A DNA stretch of 64,000 nucleotides, from the NCBI GenBank assembly GCA_035771175.1, contig CM069602.1, forward strand, positions 10,171,501 through 10,235,500, in the 5' to 3' direction. The stretch's first letter is position 1; every line of letters begins with the position of its first letter. The position numbers were made by a program, and so were the translations under genes. This DNA is from Paratinospora sagittata. Lineage: Eukaryota; Streptophyta; Magnoliopsida; Ranunculales; Menispermaceae. This document shows, piece after piece, positions 11,851-23,803 of the stretch. A model generated the notes under the pieces. That model had not been told where the DNA came from. It did not search any database and saw nothing but the letters and a program-made list of their open reading frames with translations.

Positions 11851-14800
11851 AACACCATGATCCACATGGTTACTATTAAACTCTACTCCACAAATTATCT
11901 TCTCTGGCGAAATCAACTTCTCCCCCTTCTTCAATGTCAGAACCTTCTTACCCATGTCGATGGTTCAGTTGTAGCGCCTCCAACCACCATCGCCTCTGAT
12001 TCTTCCTCTTCTCAATCGAATCCCAAATATGTGGAATGGCAACTTCAAGATCAACGTCTTCTCAGTCTTTTCTTTTCATCGTTGACTGAAGAAGCCATGG
12101 CTGAAGTCCTTGGTCTCACCACCGCTCGTGATGTTTGGCTTGCTTTGGAAAATTCCTTCAGCCATAATTCTAAACTCGTGAGCTTCGCAACAAAGATGAT
12201 TTGCAACTCATCAAACGTGGCACCCGAAGTGTCACTGAATATTCTCGTTCATTTAAGGCTTTATGCGACCAACTCACTACAATAGGCCGCTCGGTTGATG
12301 ATACAGACAAAGTTCACTGGTATCTCAGAGGATTGGATGCTAACTTTGCTAATTTTTCTACTACCTAGATGTCTCTCACTCCATTACCAGCTTTCAAAGA
12401 CTTGGTTCCCAAAGCTGAAAGCTTTAAGATTTTTCAGAAGTCACTCAGGTTCTCCTCTCATATTTCCTCTGCTGCTTTTACTGCCACCAACGGGTCTCTT
12501 CCTCCATCTCGTGGTGGTAGTTCCTTAAAGTCTAGTCGTTCTCGCGGCGGCCACAATGAAGGCCATGGCCATGGACGTGGTAAACGAGGCTCCTACACCC
12601 CTCGGTGTCAAATCTGCAAGACTGAAGGTCACACTGCTGATCGTTACAGGAGCCGTTATGATCGTGCCGAACCTATGACACAGCTTGTTGAAGCTTTCAC
12701 CACAGCACGTTCCCTCTCAAATGTCAGAATCTGATTGGTTCACTGATACAGGTGCTTCCACTCACATGACCCCTGACCCTACTCAGTTGGACAAGGTTGA
12801 GCCATATCATGGTAAGGACTGCGTAATAGTAGGCAATGGTGCTTCTTTTCCTGTTACACACACTGGCACGCTCTCTCCCTCTTCCAATTTTCAGCTTTTA
12901 GATGTTCTTGTTGTTCTTCGTCTTACCAAAAACTTGTTGTCCATCAGCAAACTGACATCTGACTTTCCTCTCTCTGTCACTTTTTCTCATGATCATTTTG
13001 TTGTACATAATCGAGTAACATGAACGGCAGTGGCAAAAGGTAAACGATAAGGTGGGTTGTATGTGTTGGAAAGTGGCAACTCTGCATTTGTTTCTGTCCT
13101 TAGAAATAAGAATTTACATGCTTCATTTGAATTATGGCATGCTCGCCTTGGTCATGTAAATCACTCTATTTTATCTCTTTTGAATAAAAAAGGACAATTA
13201 TTTCTTACTTCTCTGTTGCCTAATCCATCTCTTTGCTCTACTTGTCAACTCGCTAAAAGCCATTGCTTGCCTTATTCCCCCGAATACTACTCGATCTAAT
13301 GTTATTTTAGGTCTCATCCATTGTGATATTTGGGGTCCCGTTTCCGTCAAATCTAATTTGGGATTTAGCTATTATGTGTTATTTATCGATGATTACTCTC
13401 GATTTACTTGGCACTATCCAATGAAATTAAAATCAGATTTTTTTGATATTTTCCTCCAATTTCAAAAATTGGTTGAAAATCAATACTCTAGCAAAATCAA
13501 AAATTTTCAAAGCGGTGGCGCCGAATTTACAAGCAATCATTTTTAATCGCATCTTCGACAATTTGACATCCATCACCAAATGTCTTGCCCATATACTCCT
13601 TCCCAAATGGTAGAGCTGAGCGCAAACATCGTCATGTGACAGAAACTGGCCTTGCTCTCCTCTTTCACTCCCACGTTCCTCCTCGACATTGGGTTGACGC
13701 TTTCAGCATAACAACCTACATTATCAACCGACTGCCTATGCCTGTTCTTGGTGGTCTTTCACCTTTTGAAGTTTTATTTGGTAAGTCTCCTAATTATGAG
13801 AATTTCCATCCCTTTGGCTGTCGAGTTTACCCATGCTTACGTGATTATGCACCTCACAAATTTTCTCCCCGTAGCTTACCATGTATTTTTCTTGGTTATA
13901 GTTCCTCACATAAAGGCTTTCGTTGTTTTGATTCTATAACTTCTCGCACATATATTACACGGCATGCTCACTTTGATGAGAATTTTTTTCCTTTTTCAAA
14001 TACTTCCAGTGCCGTTACTCTTGCTGATATTGATTTTTCACATTTTTTTTGAACCTTGCGTCCTTGAACCATCTCCTAGCACATCTTCTCTTACTACTAC
14101 GCAGGTCCCTCCTTCTCTTTGTCATTTTTGTGTAGATGACTCTGTTGTTGAGCCCTTGCAGGTTACTTCTTCTGCTACGGAGACAACATCCCCATCTGCT
14201 GCAATCTCGCCTGCACCTGCAACTTCTACGGACTTGGTTCCTCCTGCAGCTCCCATGGACCCGATACATGCCACTACTTCATCAGCTCCTTCTGACTCTC
14301 ATCCCATGATTACAATCTCAAAATCAGGAATTTTCAAGCCACGGCATCCTGCGCATCTCAGCCTTGTGCAGTCTTCTCCATTGATCCATGCACTGCTTGC
14401 CACCTCTGAGTCTAAGGGATTTAAATCAGCTGCCAAAAACCTAACTTGGCTTGCTGCTAGGGATGAAGAGATGAAGGTGCTTCAAACCAATGATACTTGG
14501 GATCTTGTTCCCCGGCCCTCCAACACCAATATTGTCAGTTCCAAATGGGTTTTTCGGACTAAATTTCTTTCCGATGGATCCATTGAGCGCTTCAAAGCTC
14601 GCCTTGTTGCAAAGGGCTACACTCAACTTCCCGGTCTTGATTACACAGATACCTTCAGTCCTGTGGTCAAAGCCTCCACAGTTCGTGTTGTCCACTCTCT
14701 CGTCGTGTCTCACAAGTGGCCCATACGTCAACTTGACGTCAAAAATGCTTTCCTCAATGGAATTCTTCATGAAACTGTCTATATGGAGCAGCCCCCGGGC

Positions 14801-16480
14801 TATGTTGATCCTCACCATCCCCTTCATGTTTGCAAATTAAAGAAGGCCCTCTACGGCTTGAAACAAGCACCCCAGTGCTAGGTTTCAACGGTTTAGTTCA
14901 TTTCTTCTAACACTTGGTATTTTTTGCAGCCGCGCGGATAGTTCTTTATTTGTCTTTAATAGGCAGGATGATCTTATTTATCTCCCCATTTACGTTGATG
15001 ACATCATACTCACTGGAAATAACCCTACTCTCATTAACCGATTTATCTCCCAGCTGCACTCTGAATTTGCTGTTAAGGACTTAAGTTCGCTGAATTATTT
15101 TTGACCCTAGTACACAGCACACCGCAGTGTCTAGTACCCCGGGATGTGATGGGTATCCCCGCAGGGCGTACACCAGCCGTTATATACCACATAATATTGT
15201 CACATCCCAGTACACAGCCCACCGTAGTGTCTAGTACCCCCGGGATCATTTGTCCACACTATTCACTGATGAATAGTACAGGGCCTCCCCAGATTCGAAC
15301 TCACAACCTTATAAGGTTTGATTTCGCAATCCGAGTAACCACTGAACCATTGGCTCAGTGGTTACTCAGATTGCGAAATCTCAGTGGCTACTCGGATTGC
15401 GACATCAAACCTTATGAGGTTGTGAGTTCGAATCTGGGGAGGCCCTATACTATTCATCGGTGAATAGTGTGGACAAATGATCCCGGGGGTACTAGACACT
15501 ACGGTGGGCTATGTACTGGGATGTGACAATATTATGTGGTATATAATAACGGCTGGTGTACACCCTGCGGGGGTACCCATCACATCCCGGGGTACTAGAC
15601 ACCGCGGTGTGCTGCGTATTAGGGTGTAACAATTTTCTTGGACTAGAGGCAACTTCCACACCAGACAGTCTTTTCCTCAGCCAAGTTAAATATGCTATTG
15701 ATGTTTTGGCCCATGCTCAATTGTTGGATAGCAAATCGGTTAATACTCCCATGATTGTCTCTCAACGACTCTCCTCTGAAGGTACTCCATTTGCAGATCC
15801 GACTCTCTATCGCTCCTTAGTAGGAGCCTTGCAGTGTTTAACGATCACGCGTCCTGATCTTGCCCATTCAGTCAACTCTGTAAGTCAGTTTCTTCATGCG
15901 CTTACTGATGTTCACTTTCAGGCAGTCAAGTGAATCATTCGCTATGTTAAATGAACACTTAATTTTGGTCTCCATTTCACTTCCTCGTCTTCACTGGGCT
16001 TAGTTGCATACTCGGACGTTGATTGGGCTGGCTGCCCGGACACTAGACGCTCCACCTCTGGCTACTCAGTTTTTCTTATCAATAATCTTGTCTCTTGGAG
16101 TGCCAAGAAACAACAGACAGTTTCTCGTTCCAGCTGCGAATCCGAGTACCGAGCTCTCGCCTTTGCTGCTGCTGAAGTCTTATGGCTCATTCATCTCCTG
16201 TAAGATCTTCGAGTTACTTTAATTCACCGGCCACTCCTTCTTTGTGACAACAAGAGTGCAATTTTTTTGAGTTTCAATCTCGTGTCCCACAAGCGCGCCA
16301 AGCACATCGACCTTGATTACCATTTTCTCCGTGAGCTTGTTGTTGCTGGCACTCTTCGTCTTCAGCATGTTCCGCCTCACTTACAACTGGTTGACGTCTT
16401 CACCAAGAGTGTCTCACGGGATCTCTATGTATTCTTTCGATCCAAGCTAAGAGTTTGTGTTAATCCACTCTTAGCTTGGG
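11851..16480 (+). pseudogene. Copia gag-pol, inactivated
   Basis: Gag begins near 11857 (MIHMVTIKLYSTNYLLW). The zinc knuckle near 12607-12660 reads CQICKTEGHTADRY, so its last Cys has become Tyr. Protease DTGAS is near 12745. The integrase zinc region (HARLGHVNHS) is near 13138, followed by the core (FIDDYSRFTW; NGRAERKHRH). RT spans about 14440-15100 with YVDD at 14991-15002. RNase H lies about 15960-16430 with DNKSA. Multiple frameshifts and stops occur, for example after gag near 12285 and at 14879. RT is also split by a foldback insertion (15101-15630). It cannot encode a working polyprotein. Confidence 0.9.
15101..15630. mobile_element. 530-bp foldback element with tRNA-like Pol III boxes, inserted in Copia RT
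   Basis: Left arm (15103 to about 15347) and right arm (about 15348-15628) are inverted copies with almost no loop. Outer ends read GACCCTAGTACACAG and, complemented, CACCCTAATACGCAG. Each arm carries a tRNA-like pair: A-box-like GGCTCAGTGGTTA and B-box GAGTTCGAATCT. The right arm has an extra direct duplication of about 26 bp (CTCAGTGGYTACTC-GATTGCGA). The left arm repeats the AGTACACAG...GTGTCTAGTACCCC block at 15109 and 15210. RT frames on both sides join when it is removed. The target duplication is unclear. Confidence 0.85.
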
Positions 16481-16485
16481 GGGGC
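16474..16485 (+). other. Copia polypurine tract
   Basis: A run of eight G residues just before the 3' LTR, the expected plus-strand primer position. Confidence 0.8.
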
Positions 16486-16708
16486 TGTAGAGAATTCTAG
16501 TAAATCAGTTCTTAATTTACGGAATCCTCCTTGATTATAGGAGATTTAGTTTAGTTTATACAGTTTCCATTTATTTGTTATATGGTTTCCATTTGTAGTT
16601 ATCTTTCCTATTTTATCTCTGTATACAAACTCTACTCTGTTTTATATACGTCTATATAAATGGAAAACTCAACCCCACAGAAGTGTGGTGGTTTTACAAA
16701 CATTGTTA
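16486..16708 (+). repeat. Copia 3' LTR
   Basis: 223 bp, aligned without gaps to the 5' LTR with about 14 substitutions. Followed by the target duplication AGTGT at 16709-16713. Confidence 0.92.
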
Positions 16709-16713
16709 AGTGT

Positions 16714-18667
16714 GATAGTGGATCACCTTGACGGATACCACGTTGAGGAATAAAGTCACCAACACATTCTCCATTTATTTGCATTGAAAATGAAACCGAA
16801 GTTATGCACTTCATAATTAAAGTTACCCACTTAGAATCAAAACCCATTTTCAACATAGTTTTTTTAAGAAAATTCCACTCCACCCTATCATAAGCCTTGC
16901 TCATGTCAAGCAAGCTTTAAAGCCATAAATCCCTTTTTTTCCACTACGTTTGTTCCTCATAAAATGCAGCAATTCATGGGCCATAATAATATTATCTGTA
17001 ATAAGCATACCCCCCACAAAAACACTTTGGTATTCAGAGATAATGTGAGGAAGACAAGGTTTCAATCGATTGGCTAAAACTTTGGCAATAATTCTATAAA
17101 CAACATTGCATAAACTAATCGGTCTGAAATCAAACACACTTCTAGGCATCTCAATTTTAGGAATAAGAACAGTAAGAGTTTTGTTTATATCATCCATAAT
17201 AGAATTCCCATTAAGAAAAGATAAGCAGGCCTTACAAAGATCATCACCCACCACACTTTTGATAAAAAAGAGCAGGAAGTCCATCTGGGCCTGGACTTTT
17301 GTTGGGTCCATATGGTCAAGTGCTAATTTTACCTCTTTCTCCTGGAAAGACTTAAAAAGCTCCCTGTTCTTGCCGACCGTCACTTTCTGAGGAAGATCTT
17401 TTAGGACTTTCTCCATTGCTAAGCTTGATTTCCCCTGGGAATAAAAGAACTTCTTAAAATATGAAATGATAACTTCAGCCTTGTCTTCCTGAGATGTTAC
17501 CCAATCACCATCATGATTTATCAACCCATGAATTGTGTTCCGCCGTCTTCTTTCTGTAGCTTTTGAGTGAAAGAATTTAGTATTTAAGTCACCCTCAGCC
17601 AACCACTTCTCTTTGGCTCTCTGCTTCCAGTACTGCTCCTCCTTATTATACAAATCCTCCAACTCTGCCACAATTATTTTTATATGTTTAGCCTCTTGCT
17701 CCCCCCTCCAGGATCACTGTACAAGACTTCCAACTGATTTCTTAAGTTTGAAATTTTTCGGTGGATGTTCCCAAACTTGATCCTACTCCACTTATGTAAC
17801 GCTTTCAAGCAATTTTCAGCTGCTTTACTGGTATTAACAATGCCATCCACCTCTCTTAAATTTTGCCAGGCCTGCTTAATAAGGTCATTTGGATAATCCT
17901 CACCAATCCATATGGATGCAAACTAAAGTCTTCTTTTCCTCACCCTTTTTCTCTTGATGCTCAATACTTCCTTTAGTTAATAATAAAATAGCTCTGTGAT
18001 CTGAACAAAAAAAGCCCAGATGATGGCAGCTAGAAGACATAAACATGTTCCTCCATTCCCAAGAGCACAAAACTCGATCCAATCTTTCTTGGACATTAGC
18101 CATGCCACTACGTTTATTAGACCATGTAAATTTTGGACCCACATAGCCCATATCAATTAGCTCATAGTCATTTATTTCCCTTCCAAAGTCTTCCATTTGT
18201 CTGCTAGCTTTGACTGCTCCACCTCTTTTCTCATTGTTTTCAATTATTTCATTGAAATCACCAATCACCAACCACTTGGACTCAACATTGTCTTTCAGTC
18301 ATCTCAATAAGTCTCGTGATAACTTCCTTTCTTGCACATATGCTTCCCCGTAAAAGCATGTTAGTTTCCATTGAGCACCATCTTCATCAACCACATGCAC
18401 ATCAATGTGAGCTGAAGAGAAAGATCTCAAATGGACTTGTATTGGAGATTTCCACAGCAATAAAAGACCACCACCCAAACCTTTCTTTTCCCCAAGTAAA
18501 TAGCCATCAAACCCCAACTTACTTTTTAATTGCCCTACTTTGGAAGACGATAATCTGGTCTAATTTAAAAGCACCATTTCAAGATCTTGAGCGCGAAAAA
18601 GGTTGCGCAACGCCCAGAATGTTCGGAGGTTCCCATGCCCTCGAACATTCCAACTTATTATCCTCAT
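16714..18667 (-). pseudogene. LINE ORF2, N-terminal half: endonuclease and RT
   Basis: Starts MRIISWNVRGHG near 18667. Endonuclease motifs follow: VIGDFNEI near 18270 and the TWSNKR and SDHRA segments between 18140 and 17990. The linker contains EKWLAEGDLNTKFFH (about 17615). RT blocks include FRPISLCNV (near 17120), [11 protein letters not shown] (near 16890) and [10 protein letters not shown] (near 16745). Frame breaks occur near 18530, 17700 and 16905. The fragment ends at the Copia insertion and continues at 11560. Confidence 0.87.
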
Positions 18668-18898
18668 GGCAACTATCGGGGCTGCTAAGCAGATATTAAC
18701 AACATATCTATTCGGCCCATAAATTTATATTCAACTCGGTTTCTGTCTTTGCCTCGTTACCTTGATTATATATATGTGCCGATATCAACCCTAAGCCCAC
18801 ACCAAATCCTTCAGTTTTGAGAGGGCCAAGTTGTAATAACGAGGAAAAGCCCATATGCTCATGTTATATCTCTTTATGTTGCACGGTGATATTGTATT

Positions 18899-19188
18899 TG
18901 TGATTTTTATTTATTTTTTATTTTTTATTTTTGTTTACAAAAAATAAAAACACAATATTTTCCCTCTGTAGGCTATCAGGCTCAATTCTTGAACCCACTA
19001 ATTCTCATACTAATAAAATGAGACTATAATGACTACTCAACAACACAAACTAGCCTAAGTCGACCTTGTGCAGGCGTTCGCCGTTACACATGGTTTAAAA
19101 AACTGATGTCTTTCCACAACTCGAACTCACAATCTGTGCAATGCCTGTGGAGCTAGCAACCAACTGCGCCAACACCTCATTGGCTTGT
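18899..19188 (-). repeat. tRNA-derived SINE, copy 1 of a local family
   Basis: Minus-strand reading: A box TTGGCGCAGTTGG near 19175, B box GAGTTCGAGTTGTGG near 19125, then a body and an A-rich tail (T-rich on plus, 18901-18935). The core TTGAACCCACTAAT (18988-19001, plus) recurs in the copies at 27126 and 45051, all on the same strand. Confidence 0.7.
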
Positions 19189-19691
19189 ATTTGTGATTTT
19201 GCTTAATGTTATCATTCTCACCATTTGTGTAGCACCTACTTGAGTTTTGTCATGGAAACAATCATAGGGAATATATACATTGTTAGTCACAATATTGTCT
19301 ATTTTATAACCTTATCTAGGTAAGTAAATCAAGACCGTCAATTATGACAATCAAGTTATATATTGATATCAATTTTTTTTGTTTTTTTTAAACAATGTAT
19401 AGTTTTGTGTACATTGGATTATGACAACTCAAATATTAACTGATCATTGAATTAAAGACAAGGACAATATTAGTAGGTAACACGAAAAACAAAAATACTC
19501 ACACCAAAGTCGAAGAGGGCCACAATAAACCCTTTTAACATAAACATAAAAACTCCTCACCTCATATAAAACTGAGGAAATTTAAATCCTCCACCTCATA
19601 CGCAGGGAGGTGGATACCTAACCAGGTCAATCTTGATAAAAATATGTTAATGAAAGATGATCCCAAAGATGATAAGAGGGTCCATTCAAAC

Positions 19692-19760
<69 letters not shown>

Positions 19761-20471
19761 GTATTAGACATACATTGGATTTACTTCTTATTCATTTGCG
19801 AAGGTGACTAATTCAATTATTCAATTCTTCAATTCTTCATTAGATTTACTTCTTACTCAATTATTTAATAGAACCAAAACAAATCGATATGTTCTTTCAA
19901 GGAATGTTGATCGACTAGGTTTTGTATGTTTGAAGCCAATTACTTCGGTTCTTACTCAATTACTCAATTATCATAAATTAATGCATGGTTGGAGCCAATT
20001 AAGCAAAGAACTAAGCCCTCTGTGTATACGAGTGTGCCACTCAAATCCAAATATAAAATAAAAATAAAATAGATAAGTGTTAAAATGATTCAAAATATAT
20101 ATTTAAAATTATACATAAAAATACACTATACCACCAAATCACAAGAAAAAAAAACTCAAAATATGAACAAGGTATAATTTTGAATATAATTTTTTAAAAT
20201 AATATTTGAAAGATATCTTTTTAATACACTTCCTTAGATTGTTTCCATTCATTCCATTAATGCGTGCTTTGAGACAACTTTCAAAAACAATATAAAAATA
20301 TATATATTTTTAAGCATTTCTCTATTTTTTTATTTTTTTTTATGTTTTTTTGAGTCCGAAAAGCATATCTGAATAAGATAATAAAAAAAGGTAACAATAT
20401 CCACAAAGTATAAATCGAAGGCAACATATGATGATGAGGCAGTAAAGAAGGGCCTCAGAAAGAAAGAATTA
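19189..20471. other. Intergenic region and probable LSMT promoter
   Basis: AT-rich. Holds a (TA)n microsatellite at 19697-19759 and imperfect CAATTMTTCAATTCTT repeats near 19805-19840. No supported gene. The last few hundred bases precede the LSMT start. Confidence 0.5.
19697..19759. repeat. (TA)n microsatellite
   Basis: About 31 TA units in a row. Confidence 0.95.
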
Positions 20472-23400
20472 ATGGCCACCCTCTCTTTCTTCTTCCAATC
20501 TTCTTCATTCCTCCCTTCTTCAACACCCTTTAAACGATCCCTCTCTTCTCAAACAAAGTCTGTCTCTCTCACCATCAAATCTATACTCTCCCCAGCGGCT
20601 GACCCACCGTCGTCGGCGGCAGTCCAGAACTACTGGCAGTGGCTCTGTGACAAAGGAGTGGTGTCATCCTCTTCTCCATCTGTAAAGCCTGGAATTGTTC
20701 CAGAAGGGCTGGGACTTGTTTCCCAGAAGGATTTATATAGAAATGAAGTGGTTTTGGAAGTACCCAAGAAGCTTTGGATCAATTCCGACACTGTAGCAGC
20801 TTCCGAGATTGGGAAGGTGTGTTCTGGGCTGAAGCCTTGGGCTTCCATTGCTCTGTTCCTTGTGAGAGAGAAGTTGAGAAATGAGGAATCTCCTTGGTGT
20901 AGCTATCTTCAGATTCTTCCCAGCACTACTAATTCTACTATTTACTGGTGAGTTTTTTTTTTTTTTTTAAAAAAATTTTATGGGTTTTTTATTTTGGTGG
21001 TTTTGAGACTCTGGATCGTTTGGTGGGTTTGATGAGGAAAAATGGAGGGATTTTGGTGCTTGATGAGATGATGTTAATAAACATGTTTTGATGTTTCCAG
21101 TGCAGGTCAGAAGAGGAGTTGTTTGAGCTACAAGGTCAGTAGAATCACACATATACAAGTCCTTTAAAGAGTAATTACTAATGGATGTGTTCACAAAAAA
21201 GAATTTTGTATAATGCCCAGCATATCTGGTTCCTATACGACCCATTTTACTGATATGTCATGAGAGAGTTCTTCTATTTCTACTAGAATTTAGGGATGTG
21301 GGACGGTGTTAAATCTGTAGTTCAATGAAAACTCTTTCCTTGTTTCTGCCTATATGCAAATCCATTTGACAGGTCATGAGGAAGTTTCTGTATTCCCTTC
21401 TAGCAGTCGATAAAATGTTTTTAAAGAAAACCCTTTTCAAATCTTTTTTTATCTTTATCAGTATGTAATGGTAACAAGGGCACGTTTCTGACCATCTTAA
21501 AGAACTTGAGATTTCTTGCAGATTGAATTCAATGAATTGCCAACATGGAGTTGGTACAGTTAGTAAAGGGGTTGCTTTGGAACCCAAAGGTTCTAATTTC
21601 AACTCTTGTCACTGCCTCATTCTAGGGGGTGAGGAGTACTAATGGGTCAGGAACGAACCTGATACTTCTTCGAGAGTACGGTCTGGTGATGGAGCTGATT
21701 ATACAACTAACTACTAATATTATATCTTCTCAAAAAAAAAAACAAATCAATTAATCATGCTGTTACAAAAAGATTTATCTACTGAATTTAATCCGAAACA
21801 AGTTGATGTTCAATATATTAATCGGGATAAAAATTAAGCCCTGGTCAAGAATAAATGATAAGAAAAACTTGGGTGTAGATTGTTGTACATTTTTTTCCTT
21901 GCTTTAGAATTTTAATTTGGCAGCTTTTGGTTTCATTCATTTTGATATACAGCTCACTTATGGAATTGAGTTCTTTTGAAGGGACTCAACTGTTGGGCAC
22001 AACTTTGGGCGTAAAAGAATATGTGGCAAATGAATTTCGCAAGATTGAAGAAGAAATCATACTACCAAATAAGCATCTATTCCCCACAACTATTACATTG
22101 GATGACTTCTTATGGGCATTTGGCATGCTTAGATCAAGGGCGTTTTCAGGTCTTCGCGGCCAAAATCTTGTTCTAATCCCTCTTGCAGACTTGGTAAGTT
22201 CGCTTGCACTTTTCAACTAGTTTCAGGGGGGATTTTTCACAGTTCCAAATGATCTACTCTAAAGCTAGCAATGTTCATTGGCAAGAGCTAATGATTTTGA
22301 GCTTAACTCATAAATTCAAATGTAAACATCCATTTTCTTCACATGTAAACATTTGTTTTCTTCATCAGATCAACCACAGTTCCAGCATAACTACAGAAGA
22401 TTCTTCTTGGGAGATCAAAGGAGGGGGTCTCTTTTCTAGGGATCTTCTGTTTTCTTTGCGAACACCTGTTCCAGTTAAGGCGGGTGACCAGGTTAAGCCT
22501 CTCTCTCTCTCTTTGCTCTGTTAAGTTCTACTGATTTGCTGGTTCCATAAAGACATCACCATCTTAAGTGATGATAGGAGGGTTTCATTGCAGGTTCTAA
22601 TCCAATATGATCTAGGGAAGAGTAATGCAGAGTTGGCATTGGATTATGGATTTATCGAGTCGAGATCAGACCGTAATGCATATACTCTGACACTAGAAAT
22701 ACCTGAATCAGACCCATTTTTTGGGGACAAGTTAGACATTGCTGAATCAAATGGATTTGGTGAAACTGCATACTTTGACATTGTCTTAGGTGGTTCTCTC
22801 CCACCAGCAATGCTCCCGTATCTGAGGTTGGGGACTCTCGGGGGAAGTGATGCCTTCCTCTTGGAATCCATTTTCAGAAATTCAATTTGGGGTCACCTTG
22901 AATTGCCTGTTAGCCGTGCCAACGAGGAGCTTATATGCCAAGTGATCAGGAATGCCTGCCAGACTGCACTTTCGAACTATCACACCACTATAGAAGAGGT
23001 AATGGGAATTCCCTATTCAATCTCTTTTGACAATACTGTTTTAGTTCATCAAGTCAAGAAAGGCTGATAATGGCAGAATGTAGAAGCAGTCTCTCACCTG
23101 GTCTTGGGTTTTTTCTCTCTTTTATACCTTCCGTTCCAATGATTGTTGGAAATGACTTGATTTCCCTTCGTTTCTTTGTTAAAATGAATATCGTATTGCC
23201 ACTCCTGCTAATTGTGAGGAGTGCTTTTCTCTTCGACATTTAATTGGGTGGTCGGGAAGATCAAGAGAAATTGAAACAGTGGCCTTCTTTGCAACGGTGT
23301 GGTCACTTTGGGTGGAGAGGGAGTGGAGAGTTTTAGAGGATAGCCCCAGTGATGCATGCTACCGTAGTGTGGGAGTCTTCAAAACTTGCAGCATCAAGCT

Positions 23401-23803
23401 GGGTAGCTTGTTGGCTTAGGAATTGGGCAAACCTTATGTAATATTAAGAATTGTAGTTTGTTTTGGGTCTTGGCCCTTGAAGGTCTTGGTTTCAGGTTGC
23501 TGGAGTACTTGTCGTACTCCTTGACTCATGTTTGTCTTCTATTAAGTAATTAATGTCTGTAATTCAGCATAAAAATATGGTTTGCAGGATGAGAAGCTGA
23601 TGCAAGAAGGGAACCTGGACCCAAAGCTTGAAATTGCAGTTGGAGTAAGAGCTGGAGAGAAGAAGGTCATGCAACAGATTGATGGGATCTTTAAAGACAG
23701 AGAGTTGAAATTAGATGTGCTGGAATACTACCAGGAGAGGAGACTCAAGGATCTGGGTCTGGTCGGAGAGCAAGGCGACATCATCTTCTGGGAACCAAAG
23801 TAA
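20472..23803 (+). CDS. LSMT-L: Chloroplast SET-domain lysine methyltransferase (Rubisco LSMT / aldolase KMT)
   Basis: Transfers methyl groups from S-adenosylmethionine to lysines of Rubisco large subunit and/or plastid aldolases; the substrate differs between species. Six exons: 20472-20947, 21106-21134 (29 nt), 21982-22193, 22369-22491, 22594-22998 and 23588-23803. Phases close to give 486 residues, the normal family length. Residues 1 to about 45 are Ser/Thr-rich and basic, like a chloroplast transit peptide. The SET domain spans about 64-300, with ADLINHSSS (N241-H242) and the catalytic-tyrosine motif ELALDYGF (Y298). The C-terminal substrate-binding domain follows and ends GDIIFWEPK. Intron 2 holds a SINE and intron 5 a LINE fragment. 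The gene converges on the RING gene, with 552 bp between stop codons. Family certain; the Arabidopsis equivalent is At1g14030 as I recall it. Confidence 0.96.
21534..21741 (+). repeat. SINE-like insertion in LSMT intron 2
   Basis: tRNA-like head: A-box-like GTTGGTACAGTTAGTAAAGGGG near 21550, shown in part, and B-box-like AAGGTTCTAATTTC near 21587-21600. The body ends in a run of ten A at 21732-21741. Intronic, so it should be spliced out. Confidence 0.6.
23255..23560 (+). mobile_element. LINE 3' fragment in LSMT intron 5
   Basis: The frame reads ETVAFFATVWSLWVEREWRV, resembling the region after zf-RVT in plant LINE ORF2 (usual form VWSLWLERNNR). It stops soon after and is followed by a T/G-rich LINE-like 3' UTR. 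Short and degenerate. Confidence 0.6.

Larger units (their letters stand above)
11566..16708 (+). mobile_element. Ty1/copia LTR retrotransposon, 5143 bp, nested in the LINE
   Basis: Two 223-bp LTRs (11566-11788 and 16486-16708) flank a degenerate gag-pol in the order protease, integrase, RT, RNase H, which defines Copia. The target duplication AGTGT is at 11561-11565 and 16709-16713. Joining the flanks restores the LINE reading across the RT domain. LTRs begin TGTAGA and end TTGTTA, so the 3' terminus is not the usual CA. Counting by eye, the LTRs differ at about 14 of 223 positions (about 6%), pointing to an insertion some millions of years old. Resemblance to the Ale/Retrofit lineage is a guess. 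Confidence 0.95.
8781..18700 (-). mobile_element. LINE (plant L1 type), degenerate, interrupted by a Copia element and a hAT MITE
   Basis: Minus-strand non-LTR retrotransposon. Its ORF2 starts near 18667 with MRIISWNVRGHG, the usual plant L1 start, and runs leftward through endonuclease, reverse transcriptase, zf-RVT and RNase H. It ends before an A-rich tail (T-rich on the plus strand at 8781-8796). Without the two nested insertions it is about 4.2 kb. Only a short stretch remains upstream of ORF2, so ORF1 is missing and the element is 5'-truncated. Stops and frameshifts show it is dead. Its own target duplication was not resolved. Confidence 0.9.

Noticed and set aside
15340..15440. Possible tRNA gene from A-box and B-box sequences (also near 48700 and 59670)
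   Set aside because: No complete cloverleaf with acceptor stem. All sit within SINE or foldback repeats.
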